Positions 1 through 5,885 of a stretch of DNA of 7,162 nucleotides are shown piece by piece; position 1 is the stretch's first letter, and every line of letters begins with the position of its first letter. Origin of the DNA: SAT2750 sp964476375. GTDB taxonomy: Bacteria > Planctomycetota > Planctomycetia > Pirellulales > Pirellulaceae. The notes beneath the pieces were generated by a model. That model saw only the letters and a list, made by a program, of their open reading frames with translations, did not search any database and was not told the DNA's origin. The translations under genes and the position numbers were made by a program. The DNA is taken from positions 1-7,162 of the forward strand of contig CAYYZW010000090.1 of the NCBI GenBank assembly GCA_964476375.1, in the 5' to 3' direction.

Positions 1-1
1 A

Positions 2-139
2 GTTACTATTGTGCTGGCCTGTATCCGTACAGCTGTTTTCCTGATGGACGGTGGTTTTGATTCGAAAGAGAGTATCGGAACACCTTTAGATTCGTCACCC
101 GCCGCTGACAGCGAGAGTACCGAGCCGGCGGACGAGTGA
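2..139 (+). CDS. C-terminal end of a truncated gene, unknown function
   Basis: This frame is open from the first bases of the window to a TGA at 137-139, giving 45 residues; the other two + frames meet stops within about 60 bases. The first part is hydrophobic (VTIVLACIRTAVFLM) and could be the end of a transmembrane helix. The rest is a hydrophilic, acidic, serine-rich tail ending in SESTEPADE. A last helix followed by an acidic cytoplasmic tail resembles the small membrane protein at 4444-5046, but no sequence relationship is claimed. The start and most of the gene lie outside the window, so no function can be assigned. An open frame this short could arise by chance; the protein-like tail and good spacing to the next gene favour a real gene end. 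Confidence 0.5.
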   Translation, partial: VTIVLACIRTAVFLMDGGFDSKESIGTPLDSSPAADSESTEPADE

Positions 140-140
140 C

Positions 141-173
141 GCGGGGCCTGCCCCGGGGCCTCCCCCCTCGGGG
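141..173. other. GC-rich palindromic stretch, possible transcription end
   Basis: Alternating runs of four or more G and C follow the stop codon of the truncated gene. Several short hairpins are possible, for example GGGG 143-146 with CCCC 151-154, or CCCCG 151-155 with CGGGG 169-173. There is no T tract after them, so this is not a classical intrinsic terminator. It may end transcription of the upstream gene or simply reflect composition. Confidence 0.2.
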
Positions 174-203
174 TTCGACTTCCATGCTCGGCTCCAGGCT
201 TGG

Positions 204-209
204 TACAAT
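204..209 (+). promoter_or_regulatory. Possible -10 element upstream of the cytochrome gene
   Basis: TACAAT differs from the sigma-70 -10 consensus TATAAT at one position and lies 58 nt before the ATG at 267. No good -35 hexamer stands 16-18 nt upstream; the nearest TTGACA-like sequence, TTCGAC at 174-179, is too far away. This is a weak call based on one hexamer. Confidence 0.2.
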
Positions 210-266
210 AGAGCCAGCCGAGGCAGGAACCCGCCACGGCATGAATCGATACCCACCCAGGTCACC

Positions 267-2984
267 ATGAAAAGAAACATGATCAGCCTGATCGGCCCTG
301 GCCTGGCCTGGCTGGTCATCCTGGCCCCCCTGCTGGGAGGAACCGCAGCGGCACAGGAAGAGAACAGCCCGGCTGCCGTTGTCCTGACACTTGACGAGCT
401 CAAGGCGGCCGGGGCCGAGCGGTCCAGTTACCTTCAGCAGCAGTACCGGCCCGCCAGGATAAGGACGCCACGGGCCAACCTGGCCGTCTTCCGAAAGGAG
501 ATCGCGCCCATCCTTGCGAAAGCCTGCCTGGCGTGTCATGGGCCCGAGACCCAGGAAGGCAATATCCGCATCGATACGCTCAACCCCGACCTGGTGCAGG
601 GGGAGGACGTGAGCTGGTGGCTGGAGGTCATGGCTGTCCTCAACAACGGGGAAATGCCCCCGGCCGATGCGGACGAACTGGCCGACAGCGACCGCAGTCG
701 CCTGGTTGAGTGGCTCTCCTCGGAGATCCAGGTCGCCTCGGCAGTCCGCCGCGCCGAGGAGGGGCACTCGTCGTTTCGCCGCATGACCCGCTACGAGTAC
801 AACTACACGCTGCAGGATCTGCTGGGGCTTCCCTACAACTTTGCCAAGGACCTGCCCCCCGAGGCGAGCTCGGAGGATGGCTTCCAGAACAGCTCGGAAC
901 TGCTGCACATGTCCGGCGTGCAGTTTGAAACCTATCGTGCGCTTGCCCGCACGGCGCTTTTTCGCGCGGTGGTCCAGGGGCCCCAGCCTGCCATGCTTCA
1001 CTGGGGTGTGACCATGGAGGAGGCTGCCGAGCGGGAGTGGCCCGGCCAGGCCGAGCAGCTGGAAAAAGTCAAGGAGCAGTTCAAGGATGATCCGGCCAGG
1101 CAAAAGCAGCAGCTCGAACGCCTGAGAGCCAGTTTCAGAAATCCCCACGGCAATACCTACTACAGGGATCTCAGCAGCGGCCGCACCGCACGGGCCAACT
1201 GGGCCTACTACGGGGCAAGGTATGCCTTTGCACCGCAGGAGACCCCGCCCCCGATGCCAGCCTCGTTTGACCACGTGGCAATCATCCCCAGGAGCCGGCA
1301 CCTGATCGTGGAACTGGGGGACAGGCTGCCGGACGAGGGGATCATGCGCGTCCGCGTCCGTGCCTCGCGGGCATCGATAGAGGAAGCAGGGATCCCCAGC
1401 CTGCAGCTTGAATTCGGCTGGCGGGCCAGTAACGAGGGACAGGCCACGATCCGGGTGAGTGCCCAGGATACCCCCGTTGAAGCCGGCCCGGATGCTCCGA
1501 GGGTTTACCAGTGGGATGTTCCGCTGGGCGAGATCTACCCGCGAAACTCGATGCGAAACATATCGAAAATGGGCGCGCTCCCCAGCCCGTCGGAGTACAT
1601 CCGCTTTATCAACAGCTCGGTCTCCCAGGGGGATATCCAGATCGACTACGTGGAGGTCACCACGTCCGTTTATGACCGCTGGCCGCCGGAATCGCACAGC
1701 CGGATTTTCATCGAATCGGAGAACCGTTCCGATACACCGGCCTACGCCCGCGAGGTGCTTGCCGGCTTCATGCCTCGAGCCTGGCGACGGGATGTCTCCC
1801 GGGCCGAGCTGGACCAGAAAGTCGCGCTCTTTGCCACGCTCCGCCCGCAGTGCCGCAGTTTTGAAGAAGCGATGGTGGAGGTGCTTGCCACCGTCCTTTC
1901 ATCCCCCCGGCTGCTTTACCTGGTCCCTGCAGAGGGGGCCGGCGGCAGGGCCGGGCGACCCGGGCATCCATCCCTTTCCGATCACGAGCTGGCCACGCGG
2001 CTGGCGATGTTCCTCTGGAGCAGCACCCCTGACCGGGAGCTGCTGGAACTGGCGGCCGGCGGGCAGCTGGGCAAGGCCGATGTCCTGGATCGCCAGGTCA
2101 ACCGGATGCTGGCCGACCCGCGCAGCCGGCGATTTTCACGGCACTTCGTGCGGCAGTGGCTCGACATGCAGCTGCTGGAGTTCCTCCAGGTCGACCCGAA
2201 GATTCATCCCCAGTTTGACCCGGCACTGAAAGAGGCGATGCTGGAGGAACCGGTCGCCTTCTTTCACGAGATCCTCGGGAACAACACCAGCGTGCTGGAT
2301 TTCCTGCATGCCGATTACACCATGGCCAACGAGCGACTCGCCCTGCACTACGGGCTGGAGGGTGTGCTGGGGAACCAGTTCCGCCGCGTTCCGCTCGAGC
2401 CCGGGCACCAGCGGGGTGGCCTGCTGGCCCAGGCCGGGCTGCTGGCGATGAACTCTGACGGGGTCGATTCCCACCCGCTCAAGCGGGGCATCTGGCTGCT
2501 CGAGAGCCTGCTGAATGATCCTCCCCCGCCTCCCCCCCCGGCGGTTCCGGAGATTGACCTTGCCGATCCGGAGATTGCCAGGATGACGCTCAAGCAGCGG
2601 ATCGAGAACCATCGCAACCATGCCGCCTGCATGTCCTGCCACGTGAAAATTGATCCCTGGGGGATCGCCTTTGAGAACTTCGATGCCGTGGGACGCTGGC
2701 GGACAGAGATCAACGGCGAGCCGGTCGATGCCTCCAGCCTGCTGTTTAACAGCCAGGAGCTGGCCGGCATGGACGGACTCAAGCGGTACCTGCTGCAGAA
2801 CCGCCAGGACCAGTTCACCCGTGCCCTGGTCTACAAGATGACAACCTACGCCCTCGGCAGGCCCCTGGTCTTTGCCGATCACTCGGGCCTGGACCAGATT
2901 ACAGCCAATCTTCGCAAGCAGGGCGACGGACTTGCTACAATGGTTACATTGATTGTTCATAGCGACCTGTTTCGGTCGAAGTAA
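267..2984 (+). CDS. Planctomycete PSCyt/PSD-domain cytochrome c-like protein with two CxxCH sites
   Basis: This 905-residue protein starts with a Sec-type signal peptide (charged MKRN, hydrophobic core at about 6-25, likely cleavage near TAAAQ at 26-30), so it acts outside the cytoplasm. The first haem site is C87-L-A-C90-H91 in a PSCyt1 domain (about 72-155). A PSD3/DUF1587 region follows (about 168-230, RMTRYEYNYTLQDLLGL). Residues 335-470 form a beta-rich segment. PSD5/DUF1595 is at about 490-552, PSD4/DUF1592 at 567-695, PSCyt3/DUF1588 at 712-812 with the second site C788-M-S-C791-H792, and PSD2/DUF1585 at about 830-900. The run PPPPPPP at 752-758 is usual just before the DUF1588 haem site. 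The full domain order and the intact end (HSDLFRSK) argue for a complete gene. The two sites predict covalent haem c and electron transfer, but the substrate of the family is not known. The start has a weak AGGT at 259-262. The DUF1552 partner lies 56 nt downstream. Confidence 0.93.
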   Translation: MKRNMISLIGPGLAWLVILAPLLGGTAAAQEENSPAAVVLTLDELKAAGAERSSYLQQQYRPARIRTPRANLAVFRKEIAPILAKACLACHGPETQEGNIRIDTLNPDLVQGEDVSWWLEVMAVLNNGEMPPADADELADSDRSRLVEWLSSEIQVASAVRRAEEGHSSFRRMTRYEYNYTLQDLLGLPYNFAKDLPPEASSEDGFQNSSELLHMSGVQFETYRALARTALFRAVVQGPQPAMLHWGVTMEEAAEREWPGQAEQLEKVKEQFKDDPARQKQQLERLRASFRNPHGNTYYRDLSSGRTARANWAYYGARYAFAPQETPPPMPASFDHVAIIPRSRHLIVELGDRLPDEGIMRVRVRASRASIEEAGIPSLQLEFGWRASNEGQATIRVSAQDTPVEAGPDAPRVYQWDVPLGEIYPRNSMRNISKMGALPSPSEYIRFINSSVSQGDIQIDYVEVTTSVYDRWPPESHSRIFIESENRSDTPAYAREVLAGFMPRAWRRDVSRAELDQKVALFATLRPQCRSFEEAMVEVLATVLSSPRLLYLVPAEGAGGRAGRPGHPSLSDHELATRLAMFLWSSTPDRELLELAAGGQLGKADVLDRQVNRMLADPRSRRFSRHFVRQWLDMQLLEFLQVDPKIHPQFDPALKEAMLEEPVAFFHEILGNNTSVLDFLHADYTMANERLALHYGLEGVLGNQFRRVPLEPGHQRGGLLAQAGLLAMNSDGVDSHPLKRGIWLLESLLNDPPPPPPPAVPEIDLADPEIARMTLKQRIENHRNHAACMSCHVKIDPWGIAFENFDAVGRWRTEINGEPVDASSLLFNSQELAGMDGLKRYLLQNRQDQFTRALVYKMTTYALGRPLVFADHSGLDQITANLRKQGDGLATMVTLIVHSDLFRSK

Positions 2985-2991
2985 AATCCAG

Positions 2992-3012
2992 CGGACGGGA
3001 AAACGGACGGGA
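2992..3012 (+). repeat. 9-nt tandem direct repeat between cytochrome and DUF1552 genes
   Basis: CGGACGGGA occurs at 2992-3000 and again at 3004-3012, separated by AAA, so the period is 12 nt (about one helical turn). It sits in the 56-nt gap, and the second copy ends 28 nt before the ATG at 3041. It could be a protein-binding site or a small slippage duplication; no choice is possible from the sequence. Confidence 0.5.
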
Positions 3013-3040
3013 ATACAACTTTTTTAAGAAGCATGCTGCC

Positions 3041-4438
3041 ATGACGATTCATCTCAACGCACTTGACCGTCGTCGTTTTCTGCGTGGAACCGGCATGGCG
3101 CTGGCGCTGCCCCTGTTCGAATCGGCCTCGACCTCCCTCGGGGCGGCCGGGGATGACGAGAACCCAAGACGGCTGGCCTGCTTTTACTTCCCGGACGGCG
3201 TCCCCATGCCCCTGGCCGAGGACCCGGCCCACAAGGACTGGTCCTGGTTCCCTCGTGGCGGTGGCAGGGACTTTACCTTTACCAAGTGTTTTGAGCCGCT
3301 CGAGTCGCTGCGTGACGAGCTGACCGTGCTCTCCGGGTTTTCCCACCCCCGCGTGCGAAGCGTGCACGGCCATAACAACGCCGACCAGTTCCTGACCGCC
3401 GCGGCGACTGGTTACCGCGGGGAATACAAGAACACGATTTCCTTGGACCAGGTCTACGCCGGCCACGTGGGGGACGAGACCCGTTTCGCCTCGCTGGTGA
3501 TGTCCACCGACGGGGGGACCGGGACGCCACGCGGGGCGCAGACGCTCTCCTTTAATCGCAACGGACGGGCCATTCCTGCCGAGCACCGTCCCAAGCGGGT
3601 CTTTGACATGTTGTTCGTCAAGAGCGACAAGGATGCCGCCCGTCGTCTTGCCCTCAGTACCAGTTCGCTGGATGACCTGCTGGCCGATGCCCGCTCGCTG
3701 CGCAGGTCGCTCTCCGGTGTCGACCGCAGGACCCTCGATGAGTACCTGCAGTCGGTCCGGGACACGGAGATCAAGGTCGAGAAAGCCAAGCGCTGGATCG
3801 ACACGCCGCTGCCGACGGTCAACGTGGACCACCTGAATCTCGACGTGACCCCCAGCGATCCGCGTCTTTACCTGCAGGCGATGTTCGAGTTGATCTACCT
3901 GGCTTTTAAAACAGATTCGACCCGCGTGGCGACCTACCAGATCGGCCGCGAGAACGGGGTCGGCAAGAGTGACCACCTTGCCCGGGCGGTCGGCTACAAC
4001 CTCTCCCACCAGTTGTCCCACGAGACCAAGGATCCTGGTGGCTGGGAGCGGTTTGCGATTTACTGCCGCTTCCTCAACGAGGAATACGGCCGTTTTGCCA
4101 CCCGGCTCAAGGAAACGCCCGAGCCGGCCGGCAGCGGGACGATGCTCGACAACACGCTGCTGCTGTTTGGTTCGGCATCGAGTGCCTTCCATCTCTCTCG
4201 CAACTACCCGCTGATCCTGGCCGGTGGCAAGCAGATGGGCTTCCGGCACGGCCAGTACCTCAATTACGGGCCGGAAAAACCGGCGGGTGGCCCCTGGAAC
4301 GGCGGACGCGAACCGTGGCAGAAGGATATCGTCCACGATGATATCCCGCTGTCGAACCTTTTTGTCACCATGCTGCAGCGGCTTGGCATGCAGACCAGCA
4401 GGTTCGGCGACAGCACCGGGCTGGTCGAGGACGTCTAG
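3041..4438 (+). CDS. Tat-exported DUF1552 (HXXSHH family) protein
   Basis: The 465-residue product starts with a twin-arginine signal: RRRFLRG at 10-16, then a hydrophobic stretch at 18-25 and a small-residue region ending near GAA at 34-36. Export in folded form, possibly with a cofactor, is therefore likely. The body matches DUF1552 (PF07586) in length and in its conserved blocks: ACFYFPDGVP at 46-55, the name-giving motif region at 323-328, TLLLFGS at 372-378, LILAGG at 391-396, NLFVTMLQRLG at 439-449 and FGDSTG at 455-460. The HxxSHH motif reads H323-Q-L-S-H327-E328, so the last histidine is glutamate. The usual DGNxH stretch after the GSG block is shortened to GSASSAFH. The family has no established reaction; it regularly sits beside PSCyt/PSD cytochromes, as here. 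No strong Shine-Dalgarno sequence precedes the ATG. The ATG at 3033 is out of frame. Confidence 0.92.
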   Translation: MTIHLNALDRRRFLRGTGMALALPLFESASTSLGAAGDDENPRRLACFYFPDGVPMPLAEDPAHKDWSWFPRGGGRDFTFTKCFEPLESLRDELTVLSGFSHPRVRSVHGHNNADQFLTAAATGYRGEYKNTISLDQVYAGHVGDETRFASLVMSTDGGTGTPRGAQTLSFNRNGRAIPAEHRPKRVFDMLFVKSDKDAARRLALSTSSLDDLLADARSLRRSLSGVDRRTLDEYLQSVRDTEIKVEKAKRWIDTPLPTVNVDHLNLDVTPSDPRLYLQAMFELIYLAFKTDSTRVATYQIGRENGVGKSDHLARAVGYNLSHQLSHETKDPGGWERFAIYCRFLNEEYGRFATRLKETPEPAGSGTMLDNTLLLFGSASSAFHLSRNYPLILAGGKQMGFRHGQYLNYGPEKPAGGPWNGGREPWQKDIVHDDIPLSNLFVTMLQRLGMQTSRFGDSTGLVEDV

Positions 4439-4443
4439 CACCG

Positions 4444-5046
4444 ATGGGATTTCAATCGATGCTCCTGGGAGCCCTGCCCTGGTTGAAAATGACCGCGGGC
4501 ATGGGGGTTCTGCTCATACTTTTCCTGTTCATTGGCCACCAGGTCTGGGTCGGGAAAAAATCCGGTGTGGGAGCCGGGTGTCTCCTGGTTCTGCTGTTTC
4601 CTGTCGGCATCATTCTGCTCGCATTTGGAGGGCTGGGCCTTTACGAGGATCGTGAACTGCTCTCGCTCAATTCAGCCCTGGCGGTGGCAGGACTGGTACT
4701 GATGGCCTTGGGTATTCTTGGCCTCTTGGTGGTTGACCGGAAATCCGAAGAGATCAAGGAGACGAATGGGACGAGTATCGCATTCGGATTTTTCTTGCTC
4801 TGTATTGGAACACTTAAGCTGACTATGAAAGCAACGACTGGTAAGCCGTTCTGGGCGATTGGGATTGCGGCTGCGGGGTTCCTTTTCATTCTTTACAGAA
4901 TTGTCGGAATATTTAGAGAAAGACGTCGGCAGGCCGAGGCCGAGCAGTCATCCGCTACCGACGAGCCGCTCGCTGCGGACGAGGAGCGTGACGAGCAGGA
5001 CGACGAGCAGGACGACGAACAGGACGATGATCCGCTGGGGACGTGA
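4444..5046 (+). CDS. Five-TM membrane protein with acidic repeat tail, unknown function
   Basis: I do not recognise this 200-residue protein. Hydrophobic segments at about 18-36, 43-66, 77-97, 110-128 and 136-156 suggest five membrane helices. A basic patch (RERRRQ, 158-163) follows the last helix, and by the positive-inside rule this would put the C-terminus in the cytoplasm. The tail is strongly acidic, with DEQD repeated three times at 183-194. The ATG is 5 nt after the stop of the DUF1552 gene and has no close Shine-Dalgarno sequence (GAGG at 4427-4430 is 13 nt away), so translation is probably coupled to the upstream gene. An internal start at M6, M16 or M20 is possible; M16 and M20 would keep all five helices but none has a better ribosome site. 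Codons around 4741-4920 look less GC-rich than in the two large genes upstream. Confidence 0.8.
   Translation: MGFQSMLLGALPWLKMTAGMGVLLILFLFIGHQVWVGKKSGVGAGCLLVLLFPVGIILLAFGGLGLYEDRELLSLNSALAVAGLVLMALGILGLLVVDRKSEEIKETNGTSIAFGFFLLCIGTLKLTMKATTGKPFWAIGIAAAGFLFILYRIVGIFRERRRQAEAEQSSATDEPLAADEERDEQDDEQDDEQDDDPLGT
4990..5025 (+). repeat. Three tandem 12-nt units coding for DEQD
   Basis: GACGAGCAGGAC occurs at 4990-5001 and 5002-5013, and at 5014-5025 with one change (GAA for GAG, silent). It encodes the acidic tail of the membrane protein at 4444-5046. The period is a multiple of three, so copy-number change by slippage would keep the frame. Confidence 0.9.
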
Positions 5047-5105
5047 CCAGGAACCTTTACCCGCTGGTCGCCGAACAGTACAGGGATTTCACCATCATTG
5101 ATTGC

Positions 5106-5111
5106 AAGGAG
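5106..5111 (+). promoter_or_regulatory. Shine-Dalgarno sequence that selects a GTG start
   Basis: AAGGAG at 5106-5111 lies 6 nt before GTG at 5118-5120. The earlier in-frame GTG at 5043, which overlaps the stop codon of the preceding gene, has only a weak GCTGGGG-type sequence before it. The perfect core and ideal spacing make 5118 the better start. Confidence 0.7.
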
Positions 5112-5117
5112 AGTACA

Positions 5118-5234
5118 GTGACCACTGGCCAGGTCGCATTTTTTGGATGTATTGTCGTACTCTGCCTGCTCAACACGATCCTGGGTCTCGATACCCAGCG
5201 GAACCTCCAGGCCATTTCTCGAGAGGAGGACTAA
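5118..5234 (+). CDS. 38-residue single-TM microprotein
   Basis: Starting at GTG 5118 the product is 38 residues: a short N-terminus (MTTGQ), one hydrophobic helix at about 5-24 (AFFGCIVVLCLLNTILGL) and a hydrophilic C-terminus ending in SREED. Two cysteines lie in or near the helix (C11, C16). The next gene starts 1 nt after its stop, and the Shine-Dalgarno sequence of that gene (GAGGAGGA, 5223-5230) lies inside the last codons, which implies translational coupling. I know no family for it. If the overlapping GTG at 5043 were used, 25 more residues would be added, and the gene would overlap the preceding stop as GTGA. Small size leaves some doubt, but the ribosome site, the helix and the coupling together support a real gene. 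Confidence 0.62.
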   Translation: MTTGQVAFFGCIVVLCLLNTILGLDTQRNLQAISREED

Positions 5235-5235
5235 A

Positions 5236-5706
5236 ATGAATTCCCTGCGGACGATTTTCTTGTTCGCTCTCAGTATCGCCCTGGGAGCCTGGGGCGTGCT
5301 CGATTTCAGGCAGGAGATCCAGGATGGCAAGGCCGGGGTTGAGTATTTAAAAGGCTCCGGTGCCCGGTTGATTGTGGCCAGCCTGCTGGTTGGTGGGATG
5401 GGCCTGGTGTCGCTCCAGGCAGGACGCCGCCGCCGTCGCCGGCAGCTTCGCCGAGGGGACTTTGACTTTCTCAGCGGACAATTGATCGCGCTGGGACTGG
5501 AGAAGTCCGATCTGGAAGAGCTTCAGATTGCTCTCGAGGCGGATCCACCTCACTCGACCGGAAGATCTTTCTCAGCGGGTGAGCAGCTGAATGTCTGGAT
5601 TCATCAAGCCGTTGGCCGGCTGGCAAAAAAATATCCGGACAACACGACCAGTGAGCTTCTGCAGCTGGTGTCCAGGCCGATCCTCGAGTACTACGGCTGG
5701 GACTAA
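5236..5706 (+). CDS. Two-TM protein with poly-arginine cluster and soluble C-terminal domain
   Basis: This 156-residue protein is not recognised. It has a hydrophobic helix at about 4-22 and another at 43-61, joined by a short polar loop (DFRQEIQDGKAGVEYLKG). Six arginines in a row at 64-69, with more at 72-73, follow the second helix and should hold that side in the cytoplasm. The remaining 80 or so residues are soluble and look helical (SGQLIALGLEKSDLEELQIA, then WIHQAVGRLAKKY and SELLQLVSRPILEYYGW). The ATG at 5236 is chosen because GAGGAGGA at 5223-5230 lies 5 nt before it. A longer frame opening at 5143 only adds an overlap with the microprotein gene. It follows the microprotein by 1 nt, so the two are probably made together. 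Confidence 0.8.
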   Translation: MNSLRTIFLFALSIALGAWGVLDFRQEIQDGKAGVEYLKGSGARLIVASLLVGGMGLVSLQAGRRRRRRQLRRGDFDFLSGQLIALGLEKSDLEELQIALEADPPHSTGRSFSAGEQLNVWIHQAVGRLAKKYPDNTTSELLQLVSRPILEYYGWD

Positions 5707-5707
5707 T

Positions 5708-5727
5708 GCCCCGTTTTTTGGGGGGGC
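5708..5727 (+). terminator. Terminator-like hairpin after the poly-arginine protein gene
   Basis: GCCCC at 5708-5712 can pair with GGGGC at 5723-5727 around a T-rich loop, one base after the stop codon at 5706. The 5-bp all-G/C stem is at a typical terminator position, but there is no T tract immediately downstream. A second small hairpin with a T6 loop (GGGC 5767-5770 with GCCC 5779-5782) follows 40 nt later. Confidence 0.3.
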
Positions 5728-5739
5728 GACGCCGACGAC

Positions 5740-5820
5740 TTTTCCCCACATCCGCTGGTAAAAACAGGGCTTTTTTGTGCCCGGGGAAAATATCGAGGGA
5801 ATTTCTGGCCGCTTTCCCCG
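5740..5820 (+). promoter_or_regulatory. Possible alternative-pairing leader before the 83-residue gene
   Basis: TTTTCCCC at 5740-5747 is perfectly complementary to GGGGAAAA at 5783-5790. The same central element, as CGGGGAAA at 5782-5789, is perfectly complementary to TTTCCCCG at 5813-5820. The two pairings exclude each other, which is the geometry of an attenuator or other RNA switch. The segment lies in the 179-nt gap before the gene at 5886, 65 nt upstream of its ATG. No known riboswitch class is recognised, and chance pairing in G/C-rich DNA is possible. Confidence 0.3.
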
Positions 5821-5885
5821 CGCCCTGGCAATCCCCCCTGTAGAGAGAGATGCGACAAACATTGACCACGAAAAAGGAGCCTGCC

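Noticed and set aside
2520..2540. C-rich run giving seven prolines in the cytochrome, as a possible slippage tract
   Set aside because: A proline run just before the DUF1588 haem site is normal in this family, and the C run is interrupted by T and G, so no artefact or phase variation is needed.
6..4441. Long minus-strand frames at 6-1697, 2136-2960 and 2957-4441
   Set aside because: They lie opposite the cytochrome and DUF1552 genes, whose + frames carry specific motifs (signal peptides, two CxxCH sites, FGDSTG). The antisense products are arginine-, glycine- and valine-rich without recognisable domains, as expected from GC-biased codons.
4224..4655. + strand 143-codon frame across the end of the DUF1552 gene
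   Set aside because: It overlaps the conserved C-terminus of the DUF1552 protein and the start of the five-TM protein in another frame and shows no motif of its own.
5043..5117. GTG start at 5043 overlapping the previous stop as GTGA
   Set aside because: The overlap is attractive for coupling, but the sequence before it has no good ribosome site, while GTG 5118 has AAGGAG at ideal spacing.
5143..5235. Longer start for the poly-arginine protein
   Set aside because: The extra 31 residues overlap the microprotein gene out of frame and have no ribosome site, whereas ATG 5236 follows GAGGAGGA by 5 nt.
5850..5885. ATG at 5850 as start of the 83-residue protein
   Set aside because: The purine run before it touches the ATG with no spacer; ATG 5886 has AAAGGAG 6 nt upstream and begins the protein-like sequence.
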